This document shows positions 1 through 6,053 of a stretch of 9,798 nt of DNA, one piece after another; position 1 is the first letter of the stretch; every line of letters begins with the position of its first letter. This stretch comes from Burkholderiales bacterium (GTDB taxonomy: Bacteria > Pseudomonadota > Gammaproteobacteria > Burkholderiales > UBA11063). The DNA lies in contig JAJFBO010000022.1 in NCBI GenBank assembly GCA_020697025.1, positions 1 to 9,798 of the forward strand, given 5' to 3'. Both the position numbers and the translations under genes were made by a program. The notes under the pieces were generated by a model, which saw nothing but the letters and a program-made list of their open reading frames with translations, was not told the origin of the DNA and searched no databases.

Positions 1-618
1 ATTGCCATTAGATACTAAATGAAGTATGGCTGGCCCGTGGTGTAACATGCCTGCAGTAATTATAAATAAATGAGTGAGCAAAAATCCTATAAATAGTGGT
101 ATGAGCACTCGAATTGACTCTTTCATACCACGTAAATTAAGGATTATAAGTAACATAATCATTGCTACTTTAACCTGGAGACCATGTGTTGTATATTCTA
201 CAGGAATTAAATTAAAAATAGCATCAACGCCGCTGGCAGTTGATACAGCAATAGTTAGAATATAATCAACGATAAGAGCCGAACCGGAAATTACTCCTGC
301 TGTAGGCCCCAGTAAGTGAGTAGCTACTTTATAACCGCCGCCGCCATGAGGAAATAATTCAATTACCTGATTATAGGATAATGAAATTAAAAATACAGTC
401 ACAGCTGTAGCCAAAGCAAGGAAAATACCAATATTATGATGAGGGCCAAGAGCTAAAAATGCTTCTTCAGGACCATAAGCTGAAGAGGATAACCCATCGG
501 CCCCAAGTCCAATCCAGGCTATAATTGCAATTAGTGCAATGTGTTCTTTAATCTTTGGACTTAGTGCATTTAAGGGTTTTCCTATTACAAGCTCTTTGAT
601 TCCACTAAAAATTTTCAT
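1..618 (-). CDS. KimA-like APC-superfamily permease, N-terminal part (cut by left edge)
   Basis: Reading from the ATG at 618 gives 206 uninterrupted codons that run off the left edge. The protein begins MKIFSGIKELVIGKP and is strongly hydrophobic, with several membrane segments. Around residues 37-54 it reads GLGADGLSSSAYGPEEAF, and around 90-104 PHGGGGYKVATHLLG, followed by SGSALIVDYILT and NLRGMKES. These resemble the first helices of the large APC permeases that include Bacillus KimA, a potassium importer, and many proteins labelled amino acid permease. Proteins of this type usually exceed 600 residues, so about two thirds should lie outside the window. The start is supported by AAAGGT five nucleotides upstream and an extended -10 promoter further up. 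The gene is divergent from rpsU. Substrate cannot be fixed from this part: potassium transport is possible, amino acid transport equally so. The family call is fairly sure, the substrate is not. Confidence 0.8.
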   Translation of the reverse strand, partial: MKIFSGIKELVIGKPLNALSPKIKEHIALIAIIAWIGLGADGLSSSAYGPEEAFLALGPHHNIGIFLALATAVTVFLISLSYNQVIELFPHGGGGYKVATHLLGPTAGVISGSALIVDYILTIAVSTASGVDAIFNLIPVEYTTHGLQVKVAMIMLLIILNLRGMKESIRVLIPLFIGFLLTHLFIITAGMLHHGPAILHLVSNGN

Positions 619-650
619 AATACCTTTACTCTAGAAGACAGGAGTCAATC

Positions 651-659
651 ATTATACCA
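651..659 (-). promoter_or_regulatory. Extended -10 promoter for the permease gene
   Basis: On the minus strand the sequence reads TGGTATAAT, a perfect -10 hexamer preceded by the TGn extension. A run of eight T lies in the expected -35 area, and no good -35 hexamer is seen there. The predicted start of transcription lies near 644, giving a leader of about 25 nt that carries the AAAGGT ribosome binding site. Confidence 0.6.
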
Positions 660-690
660 GAAATAACAAGAAAAAAAACGTAAAAGCAAG

Positions 691-720
691 TTGCAATCTA
701 AGTATTTTTAATGATATAAT
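691..720 (+). promoter_or_regulatory. Sigma70-type promoter for rpsU
   Basis: TTGCAA (691-696) is followed after 18 nt by a perfect TATAAT (715-720), which also carries the TGn extension (TGA at 712-714). Transcription should start near 727, leaving a leader of about 120 nt before the rpsU start codon. This is the strongest promoter match on the plus strand in the window and suits a ribosomal protein gene. Confidence 0.7.
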
Positions 721-740
721 ATACGACTTTAAAATATATA

Positions 741-779
741 TGGTAAAATTAAAAGGTGGTGATTTAATTAGTTTTACCA
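741..779 (+). promoter_or_regulatory. Stem-loop in the rpsU 5' leader
   Basis: TGGTAAAA (741-748) and TTTTACCA (772-779) are perfect reverse complements. Inside them TTAAA (749-753) can pair with TTTAA (763-767), leaving a purine-rich apical loop, AGGTGGTGA (754-762), and a 4-nt bulge on one side. The structure lies in the predicted rpsU leader, well upstream of the ribosome binding site. No U-run follows, so it is not an intrinsic terminator. A regulatory or stabilising role is only a guess. Confidence 0.4.
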
Positions 780-848
780 AAAAACGTTAATAAGCAATGG
801 CAGCAAAATGTCATTTATAAATAGTTAAATAAACAAGGAAATTATAAT

Positions 849-1061
849 ATGCCTGAAATCAAGGTTAGGGACACTGAATATTTTGATGTAGCGTTACGTC
901 GTTTCAAAAAAGCTGTTGAAAAAGCAGGAACATTAACTGAATTGCGTTCACGTGAATGCTATGAAAAGCCAACTACTGAACGTAAGCGGAAGATGGCCGC
1001 AGCGATAAAAAGACATTATAAAAAGCTTTACTCGCAAGCGCTTCCACAACGCAGTAGATAG
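849..1061 (+). CDS. rpsU: 30S ribosomal protein S21
   Basis: The 70-residue product matches bacterial S21 across its length: the hallmark [14 protein letters not shown] (residues 15-28), then [14 protein letters not shown] and the basic [16 protein letters not shown] helix. S21 sits on the 30S platform near the mRNA exit and anti-Shine-Dalgarno region and helps initiation. The E. coli protein has 71 residues, so the length is normal. AAGGAA (835-840), eight nucleotides before the ATG, fixes the start. The last residues, QALPQRSR, differ from the LPKKLY-like or LPPKMY-like ends I know from other proteobacteria. The gene has its own promoter and terminator, and its neighbours are a permease and rsmI, not dnaG and rpoD as in the classical macromolecular-synthesis operon. 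Identification is very secure. Confidence 0.97.
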   Translation: MPEIKVRDTEYFDVALRRFKKAVEKAGTLTELRSRECYEKPTTERKRKMAAAIKRHYKKLYSQALPQRSR

Positions 1062-1084
1062 TTATCTTCATGATAACCTGCATA

Positions 1085-1114
1085 TTGTCAGCTAATAAAG
1101 GCTGCAGATAAAAT
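1085..1114 (+). promoter_or_regulatory. Candidate rsmI promoter nested in the rpsU terminator
   Basis: TTGTCA (1085-1090, five of six matches to TTGACA) and TAAAAT (1109-1114, five of six to TATAAT) are separated by 18 nt. The -10 box is exactly the loop of the rpsU terminator hairpin. Transcription would start near 1121, inside the hairpin's right arm, so the new RNA would lack the left arm and could not form the terminator. The leader to the GTG at 1148 would be about 27 nt. Confidence 0.5.
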
Positions 1115-1129
1115 TCTGTAGCCTTTTTT
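1097..1129 (+). terminator. Intrinsic terminator of rpsU
   Basis: Left arm AAAGGCTGCAGA (1097-1108) pairs with right arm TCTGTAGCCTTT (1115-1126) over 12 positions, with one G-U pair and a 6-nt loop. A T-run (1124-1129) follows, a textbook Rho-independent terminator. A second small hairpin without a T-run, GTTATC (1061-1066) with GATAAC (1072-1077), lies directly at the rpsU stop codon and may protect the 3' end. Confidence 0.88.
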
Positions 1130-1147
1130 ATTTTAGGACAGATAAAA

Positions 1148-1981
1148 GTGTTATATATTTGTGCCACCCCAATTGGCAACCTAAAGGATATTTCTATTCG
1201 TGCCTTGGAGGTATTGGCTGCCTCTGATATAATTCTTTGCGAAGATACCAGAACCAGTAAGCAATTACTATCTGCTCACGGTATAAATTATAAACAGTTA
1301 ATTGCGCTTCACCAACATAATGAAAATCAAATTGCCGAAAAAGTTCTAAATTATTTGTCAAGCGGTATGACTGTTACTCAAATTAGCGATGCTGGAACTC
1401 CTGGAATTTCTGATCCTGGGGCCAGGCTTTGTCAAATTGTCTTGGCAGCTGGATATAAGGTCTCACCAATTCCAGGGGCCTGCGCTTATATTAGTTTATT
1501 ATCTGTTGCTGGTTTAGATAAACCTAGCTTATTTTATGGGTTTTTGCCGAGCACTAAGAATGCCAGAATAAAAATATTGGAAGAATGGGCCGGTAGTTCT
1601 TATGCTATAGGCATATATGAGTCCCCTCATAGGATAATAGATTCAATGCAGGATATTGTTACTGTATTAGGTGAGTGCCGCCCAATCATTATGGGGCGTG
1701 AATTAACCAAACAATTTGAAACCATAAAGTATGCAACTGCATCTGAGTTACTGGAGTTTATTAAAAGTGATCCTAATCAGCAAAGAGGTGAGTTTGTTTT
1801 ACTTATCTATCCAGATATTTTAATTAAAACGGCAGAGGAGTCTTTAACTAGTGAACAAATTAAAGTCTTAAAACTATTATTGCCAGAATTGCCTCCGAAA
1901 AAAGCAGTATCTATAACGCACAAACTAACAGGTGCTAATAAAGACTTATTATATAACTATGCCATAAAATCTGTAAAATAA
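1148..1981 (+). CDS. rsmI: 16S rRNA (cytidine1402-2'-O)-methyltransferase RsmI
   Basis: RsmI uses S-adenosylmethionine to methylate the ribose of C1402 in the decoding centre of 16S rRNA. The 277-residue product is close to the 286 of E. coli RsmI. It shows the family motifs in order: TPIGNLKD (7-14), CEDTRTS (31-37), DAGTPGISDPG (81-91, the glycine-rich segment), PIPGACA (108-114), YESPHRI (157-163), RELTKQFET (184-192) and GEFVLLI (214-220). The start is GTG at 1148, giving MLYICATPIGNL, with AGGA (1135-1138) nine nucleotides upstream. The E. coli protein has about a dozen extra N-terminal residues before this motif, but here the ribosome binding site fits the shorter form. It follows the rpsU terminator and probably uses the promoter nested in it. 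It converges on glyA. Confidence 0.95.
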   Translation: MLYICATPIGNLKDISIRALEVLAASDIILCEDTRTSKQLLSAHGINYKQLIALHQHNENQIAEKVLNYLSSGMTVTQISDAGTPGISDPGARLCQIVLAAGYKVSPIPGACAYISLLSVAGLDKPSLFYGFLPSTKNARIKILEEWAGSSYAIGIYESPHRIIDSMQDIVTVLGECRPIIMGRELTKQFETIKYATASELLEFIKSDPNQQRGEFVLLIYPDILIKTAEESLTSEQIKVLKLLLPELPPKKAVSITHKLTGANKDLLYNYAIKSVK

Positions 1982-2022
1982 CTGTTTTATGATGTGACAG
2001 TCTATTCCATAAGATATAAAAT

Positions 2023-2050
2023 TTGATCACTATATTCCGAACCTTATAAA
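2023..2050 (+). promoter_or_regulatory. Weak promoter-like sequence in the rsmI-glyA gap
   Basis: TTGATC (2023-2028) and TATAAA (2045-2050) are spaced by 16 nt on the plus strand. No coding sequence lies downstream in that direction before the antisense strand of glyA. Such matches are common by chance in AT-rich DNA. If active it would make a short RNA through the palindromes near 2148-2184. Confidence 0.15.
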
Positions 2051-2122
2051 GTGTTTTCATAAAATATTATTAGTATCAAATTAATTGATTAAGTTCAAAT
2101 TTGTAAATTCACTAATTTTGAA

Positions 2123-2141
2123 TATTTAATTTTATTAAATA
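2123..2141. repeat. AT-only inverted repeat
   Basis: TATTTAAT (2123-2130) and ATTAAATA (2134-2141) are perfect reverse complements around TTT. The surrounding gap from 1982 to 2147 is very AT-rich and has no open reading frame I would support. Because the repeat is made only of A and T, chance is a fair explanation. Confidence 0.3.
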
Positions 2142-2147
2142 CCTGTA

Positions 2148-2176
2148 TGATGCCACTATAAAATATAGTGGCATCA
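2148..2176. repeat. Perfect 13-bp inverted repeat between convergent genes, possible bidirectional terminator
   Basis: TGATGCCACTATA (2148-2160) and TATAGTGGCATCA (2164-2176) are perfect reverse complements around a 3-nt AAA. The element lies 15 nt beyond the glyA stop codon and about 170 nt beyond rsmI. Neither side has a continuous T-run, so it does not look like a classical Rho-independent terminator, though it could form a very stable 3'-end hairpin for either transcript. Confidence 0.55.
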
Positions 2177-2184
2177 ACGTTGAT
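2173..2184. repeat. Perfect 12-bp palindrome next to glyA
   Basis: ATCAACGTTGAT is a perfect 12-bp palindrome with no spacer. It shares 4 bp (2173-2176) with the right arm of the neighbouring inverted repeat. It lies between that repeat and the glyA stop codon. A palindrome without a spacer is more typical of a protein-binding site than of an RNA hairpin, but no binding protein is implied by the window. Confidence 0.4.
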
Positions 2185-2191
2185 AATAAAA

Positions 2192-3442
2192 TTACAGTGA
2201 TTTATACACTGGGTACTTATTACATAATTCAAGTGCTTGTTGCTTAACTTTATGTATAATATCCATATCTTTTGGATTTTCTAAAATATCAGCAATCATA
2301 TTACCTAATATTGTACAATCTTTTTCTTTAAAGCCTCGGGTAGTAATTGCCGGAGTGCCCAAACGTATGCCGCTAGTTACAAAAGCTTTTTCCGGATCGT
2401 TTGGGATAGCATTTTTATTAACAGTAATATTTGCTGATCCAAGTACTTCTTCGGCTAGTTTACCTGTAATGTTTTTTGCTCTTAAATCCACTAATATTAA
2501 ATGGGATTGGGTTTTACCGGATACTATGCGTAGCCCACGCTTAATAAGAACTTCTGTTAGCGTGGCAGCATTTTTTTTAGTTTGAATTTGATAATCACAA
2601 AATTCTGGCTGCAAGGCTTCTTTAAAAGCAATTGCTTTAGCTGCAATAACATGCTCTAGCGGGCCGCCTTGCAAGCCTGGAAATATTGATGAATTAATCA
2701 TCTTCTCATATTCTGCCTTAGCGAGTATTAGGCCACCGCGCGGACCACGAAGGGTTTTATGGGTAGTGGAAGTAATGAAATCAGCATACGGAACCGGGTT
2801 AGGATACACGCCTGCAGCAATTAAGCCTGCATAATGCGCCATATCAACCATTAATAATGCCCCGCATTTATCAGCAATATTGCGAAAGCGTCCAAAGTCT
2901 ATCTCTAAAGAATAAGCAGAAGCACCAGCTACAATTAATTTTGGTTTATTTGTTAAGGCTAAATGCTCTACTTCATCGTAATCAATTTCTTCATTTTCAG
3001 TCAAACCATAGCTGATAAAATTAAATAATTTTCCAGATAAATTAACCGGAGAACCATGAGTTAAATGACCGCCATGAGCTAGCGACATTCCAAGGACTGT
3101 GTCTCCTGGATTTAGTACTGCAAAGTATACTGCCTGGTTAGCCTGTGAACCAGAATGCGGTTGAACATTAGCATACTCTGCACCAAATAATTGTTTGGCA
3201 CGATCAATAGCTAATTGCTCAATTTGATCAACATATTGGCACCCCCCATAATAACGCTTATTTGGGTAACCTTCTGCATACTTGTTGGTTAATACCGAAC
3301 CCTGAGCTTCCATTACTGCGCTAGAGGCATAGTTTTCTGAGGCAATTAGTTCAATATGTTCTTCCTGTCTTAGCTGTTCTTGTTTGAGTAGGTGAAATAA
3401 CTCAACATCAGAGTCTTCTATTTGAATATCAAAATTAAACAT
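2192..3442 (-). CDS. glyA: Serine hydroxymethyltransferase
   Basis: GlyA is a PLP enzyme in the cytoplasm. It converts serine and tetrahydrofolate to glycine and 5,10-methylene-tetrahydrofolate. The 416-residue product is collinear with the E. coli enzyme: [10 protein letters not shown] (29-38), [17 protein letters not shown] (51-67), QPHSGSQAN (94-102), [10 protein letters not shown] (121-130), VDMAHYAGL (199-207) and the PLP lysine motif [13 protein letters not shown] with Lys229, the same number as in E. coli. An in-frame upstream ATG at 3496 would add 18 residues and overlap the manC end. I prefer the ATG at 3442, because its product [10 protein letters not shown] starts where the family starts and AGAAAAG (3451-3457) precedes it by eight nucleotides. 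Only 25 nt separate it from manC, so the two are probably one transcript. Confidence 0.97.
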   Translation of the reverse strand: MFNFDIQIEDSDVELFHLLKQEQLRQEEHIELIASENYASSAVMEAQGSVLTNKYAEGYPNKRYYGGCQYVDQIEQLAIDRAKQLFGAEYANVQPHSGSQANQAVYFAVLNPGDTVLGMSLAHGGHLTHGSPVNLSGKLFNFISYGLTENEEIDYDEVEHLALTNKPKLIVAGASAYSLEIDFGRFRNIADKCGALLMVDMAHYAGLIAAGVYPNPVPYADFITSTTHKTLRGPRGGLILAKAEYEKMINSSIFPGLQGGPLEHVIAAKAIAFKEALQPEFCDYQIQTKKNAATLTEVLIKRGLRIVSGKTQSHLILVDLRAKNITGKLAEEVLGSANITVNKNAIPNDPEKAFVTSGIRLGTPAITTRGFKEKDCTILGNMIADILENPKDMDIIHKVKQQALELCNKYPVYKSL

Positions 3443-3467
3443 AGTTTTTTCTTTTCTAAAATATAAG

Positions 3468-4904
3468 TTATTGCGTACGTCCATATTTATCTTCAAATCT
3501 TACTATATCATCTTCGCCCAGATATTGCCCGCATTGTACTTCAATTAAAACAAGGTTTTTATCAGTCTTGTTTTCCAAACGGTGCCTGGACTCTATAGGA
3601 ATATATGTTGACTGGTTAGATTTTAATTCTAAAACATTATCTCCATTGGTAACCGTAGCAACTCCATCAACTACTATCCAATGCTCGCTACGATGATGAT
3701 GCATTTGTAGAGATAACGAAGCTCCAGGTTTTACTTCAATTCGTTTGATCTTGTATAAAGGTCCTTCTTCAAGAACTGTATATGTACCCCAAGGACGATG
3801 TGCAGTTTGATGCAATTCTGAAGTTTTATGCTCCATATTCTTTAGTCTTTCGAAGATAAGTTTTACATTTTGTGAATAATCCTTATTAACAACCAGTATA
3901 GCATCAGGTGTATCAACGATAATTAAATTTTCAATATCCACCCCTGCAACAATACGATTTGTAGAATAAACTAAACAGTTTTTACTGTTATGTAAAATAT
4001 TTTCTCCGATTGTAGCATTATTATGTTTATCTTTAGGCAGGTTTTGTGCAATTGACAGCCATGAGCCAATATCTGACCAACCAATAGAGCAGGGTAAAAC
4101 TGCTGCTTTATATGTTTTTTCAAACAAGGCATAATCAATAGATATATTCTCTGTCTGGATAAATAAGCTACTGCTTAAGTGGATAATGGTACTATTACTC
4201 AACTTATCTCTAGGGGATTTTGCCAGACACTCTTTAGTGGTTGCTAACAAATTCTTGGCATATAATTCGAATTCAGCAATAAATGTACTGATTTTGCCAC
4301 AAAACATTCCTGAATTCCAAAGGTAATGGCCTGAATTTATATACTTATTAGCCAATTCCGGATTAGGTTTTTCAACAAAACGATTTACCAAATATGCCTT
4401 ATCAGTAATTGGCTTATCTATATTAGCCTCGATATAACCATACCCAGTTTCTGCATATTCTGGTTTAATACCAAATGTAGCTATATAGCCTTGCCGGGCA
4501 GCGAGAATTGCGCCATGTACTGCTTCGTTAAAAGCCTCGCCATCACTAATTAAATGATCAGCAGGCAAAATAAGTAATATTTCATCCTCGCCATATTTTT
4601 CTTTGGCGAATAATGCTGCAGTTGCAACCGCTGGCGCAGTATTACGGCCAAATGGTTCAAGAATGAAATCACAAGCAATTTTATTATCGTTAAGTTGCTG
4701 ATATTCATCTTGCATACGAAAATGTAGTTTTTCATTAGTAACAGTTATAAGTGCATTTACATCTGGGAGATTGATCGCGCGACTAAAAGTATTTTGTAAC
4801 AGGCTATGTCCATCGGATAATTTTAAAAAAGGTTTTGGGTCTGCAAGGCGAGATACTGGCCATAGGCGTGAACCTGAGCCTCCTGAGATAATAACTGGAA
4901 TCAT
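3468..4904 (-). CDS. manC: Bifunctional mannose-1-phosphate guanylyltransferase / mannose-6-phosphate isomerase
   Basis: The 478 residues equal the length of E. coli ManC (CpsB), and type II enzymes such as Pseudomonas AlgA are similar. The N-terminal nucleotidyltransferase domain has [12 protein letters not shown] (8-19) with PKPF (23-26), PFGRNTAPA (84-92), PADH (114-117) and FVEKP (176-180). The C-terminal cupin isomerase domain starts at RPWG (370-373) and has the metal-binding segment [10 protein letters not shown] (400-409). Together they convert fructose-6-phosphate to mannose-6-phosphate and mannose-1-phosphate plus GTP to GDP-mannose; phosphomannomutase is not in this window. GDP-mannose feeds lipopolysaccharide, capsule or exopolysaccharide. 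No glycosyltransferase genes are adjacent, so the polymer is unknown. The ribosome binding site is weak (AGAAAG, 11 nt upstream). Names manC, cpsB and algA are used for this family; the cupin domain makes the bifunctional form likely. Confidence 0.93.
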   Translation of the reverse strand: MIPVIISGGSGSRLWPVSRLADPKPFLKLSDGHSLLQNTFSRAINLPDVNALITVTNEKLHFRMQDEYQQLNDNKIACDFILEPFGRNTAPAVATAALFAKEKYGEDEILLILPADHLISDGEAFNEAVHGAILAARQGYIATFGIKPEYAETGYGYIEANIDKPITDKAYLVNRFVEKPNPELANKYINSGHYLWNSGMFCGKISTFIAEFELYAKNLLATTKECLAKSPRDKLSNSTIIHLSSSLFIQTENISIDYALFEKTYKAAVLPCSIGWSDIGSWLSIAQNLPKDKHNNATIGENILHNSKNCLVYSTNRIVAGVDIENLIIVDTPDAILVVNKDYSQNVKLIFERLKNMEHKTSELHQTAHRPWGTYTVLEEGPLYKIKRIEVKPGASLSLQMHHHRSEHWIVVDGVATVTNGDNVLELKSNQSTYIPIESRHRLENKTDKNLVLIEVQCGQYLGEDDIVRFEDKYGRTQ

Positions 4905-4931
4905 ATCTGTAAAGTCTTTCTCTAATAAAGC

Positions 4932-4957
4932 AGTATAAATTATAACAGGTTTATACT
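4932..4957 (-). promoter_or_regulatory. manC promoter (extended -10) inside an inverted repeat
   Basis: In the 68-bp mlaA-manC gap the minus strand reads TGTTATAAT (4947 down to 4939), a perfect -10 with the TGn extension. The -35 region is poor. A perfect 8-bp inverted repeat, AGTATAAA (4932-4939) and TTTATACT (4950-4957) separated by 10 bp, brackets this -10 and overlaps its last base. That geometry fits an operator that would hide the promoter, but it could also be an RNA hairpin in the mlaA 3' region. No T-run follows to make it a good terminator. Confidence 0.45.
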
Positions 4958-4972
4958 TGAAGTTACAGCTTT

Positions 4973-5806
4973 TTATTTTTGCGAAGTAGAAGCATCATCC
5001 TCAAGCAAGGAATCAATAGAAGGTGAGCTTTCAGCAGAATTACTGGTAGGAATAGATTCATGAATTGTAGCTAAATAAGTATCACGCATAGTTATATATG
5101 GATCAATCGAAGTTTCTAATATTTTATCAAATCCTAAAAATTGAGATCGGGTGTTAACTGCATTTAGTGCAAATAGTCCGATAGAAATATAATTATCATT
5201 AACTACAGTCCAGATTGGGTTAAATATTGTATCAGGGATTAAACCAATTGCATCACGTACCGTAGAGGGGCCTAAAAGAGGTATTACATAGTAACTGCTA
5301 TTAGTCCAGCCATATACCCGCATAGTGTTACCAAATGAGTTCTTATTTTGTACTAATCCCAAAGCCGATGATACGTCAAGAATTCCACCTAGCCCAAAGG
5401 TTGTATTTATGCTAATACGCATGACATTTTTCATGCTGGACTGGCCATTAAGCTGTAATATATCATTACCAAGTGTTACAAAATCACGCAAATTATTAAA
5501 GAAATTTGAGAGTGCTAATCTAAGTGGCAATGGTACATAAGTAACATATCCAATAGCAGCAGGATGGAGAACAGCTTTATCAATCTTGTCGTTTAAACGA
5601 AAAGCATTGCGGTTATAGTTTTCAAAACGATCAGTAGATTGCTCTTGTGGTTTAGACATCGATTCTGTATTAGAACTTACAGGAGCAGAAGAAGTAAGTT
5701 TTTGCGCTACAGGTTCACTAGCTGCAAGGCTTGGTAATGCTGCATGAACGTTGCTAGCCATGCAGTATATAATAACCAAATAGATATATTTTATTGTTTT
5801 GCACAT
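4973..5806 (-). CDS. mlaA: MlaA/VacJ family outer-membrane phospholipid-asymmetry protein
   Basis: MlaA removes misplaced phospholipids from the outer leaflet of the outer membrane and passes them to MlaC. The VacJ domain begins near residue 58: DRFENYNRNAFRLND (59-73), YVPLPLRLALSNFFNNLRD (90-108), TFGLGGILDVSSALG (136-150), LLGPSTVRDAIG (177-188) and DPYITMRDTYL (235-245). Length 277 compares with about 250 in E. coli; the excess is a Ser/Pro/Gln-rich linker at 24-58 and a Ser/Asp tail. Residues 1-22 are a signal peptide, but the only cysteine (15) lies inside the hydrophobic stretch after Tyr14. No lipobox is seen, and VHA before Ala23 looks like a signal peptidase I site. In E. coli MlaA is a lipoprotein. 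It is the last mla gene, 4 nt after mlaB with no clear ribosome binding site, so reinitiation is likely. Confidence 0.93.
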   Translation of the reverse strand: MCKTIKYIYLVIIYCMASNVHAALPSLAASEPVAQKLTSSAPVSSNTESMSKPQEQSTDRFENYNRNAFRLNDKIDKAVLHPAAIGYVTYVPLPLRLALSNFFNNLRDFVTLGNDILQLNGQSSMKNVMRISINTTFGLGGILDVSSALGLVQNKNSFGNTMRVYGWTNSSYYVIPLLGPSTVRDAIGLIPDTIFNPIWTVVNDNYISIGLFALNAVNTRSQFLGFDKILETSIDPYITMRDTYLATIHESIPTSNSAESSPSIDSLLEDDASTSQK

Positions 5807-5810
5807 ACAG

Positions 5811-6053
5811 TTACAACTGAATTTTATATAACTGGCATAAATTAACTATTTGTTCTGTAGAATGCAAAAATTTCGCATTTTTATATTTTGATTTCAGATA
5901 AGCTAAAAATGCGATACCTGCAGAATCAACTAATTTAACATCTGACAGATCAAAACTTATATTGTTTAAATTATCAAATTCCTTATTAATTTGCTTTAAT
6001 GTAGAGGTTATTTGGGAAACAACCATACGCTCTGGTAATTTATAGAGTTTCAT
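5811..6053 (-). CDS. mlaB: STAS-domain subunit of the Mla ABC transporter
   Basis: MlaB is a small cytoplasmic STAS protein that binds the ATPase MlaF and supports its assembly and activity. The 80-residue product is a bare STAS domain, somewhat shorter than the 97 residues of E. coli MlaB. It shows ISFDLSDVKLVDSAGIAFL (32-50). Ser44 in DSAG lies in the loop where E. coli MlaB has a functionally important Thr in TSGL. Identity rests on this motif and on position, since STAS proteins are poorly conserved. Its ATG overlaps the mlaC TGA (ATGA, 6050-6053), so translation is probably coupled, and mlaA follows after 4 nt. Confidence 0.85.
   Translation of the reverse strand: MKLYKLPERMVVSQITSTLKQINKEFDNLNNISFDLSDVKLVDSAGIAFLAYLKSKYKNAKFLHSTEQIVNLCQLYKIQL

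Noticed and set aside
74..265. 63-codon plus-strand frame opposite the permease
   Set aside because: It lies antisense inside a gene with clear family motifs and its product resembles nothing I recognise.
797..828. Short leader peptides of 6 to 7 codons just before rpsU
   Set aside because: No ribosome binding site, no run of a regulatory amino acid, and a stop soon after each ATG as expected by chance in AT-rich sequence.
973..1179. 68-codon minus-strand frame across the rpsU-rsmI junction
   Set aside because: It runs antisense through rpsU and its terminator, and its apparent length comes from the hairpin region and S21 codons.
2148..2176. XerC/XerD dif-like site
   Set aside because: The repeat is a perfect palindrome with a 3-bp centre; dif sites have two imperfect 11-bp arms around about 6 bp, and the bases do not match.
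1982..2191. Degraded gene or mobile-element remnant in the convergent gap
   Set aside because: Only 210 bp, with no frame resembling a transposase or neighbour, no target-site duplication and no terminal repeats beyond the palindromes reported.
3443..3496. Longer glyA start at 3496 adding 18 residues
   Set aside because: The extension has no counterpart in GlyA, would overlap the manC end, and [10 protein letters not shown] at 3442 matches the family start with a spaced purine-rich ribosome binding site.
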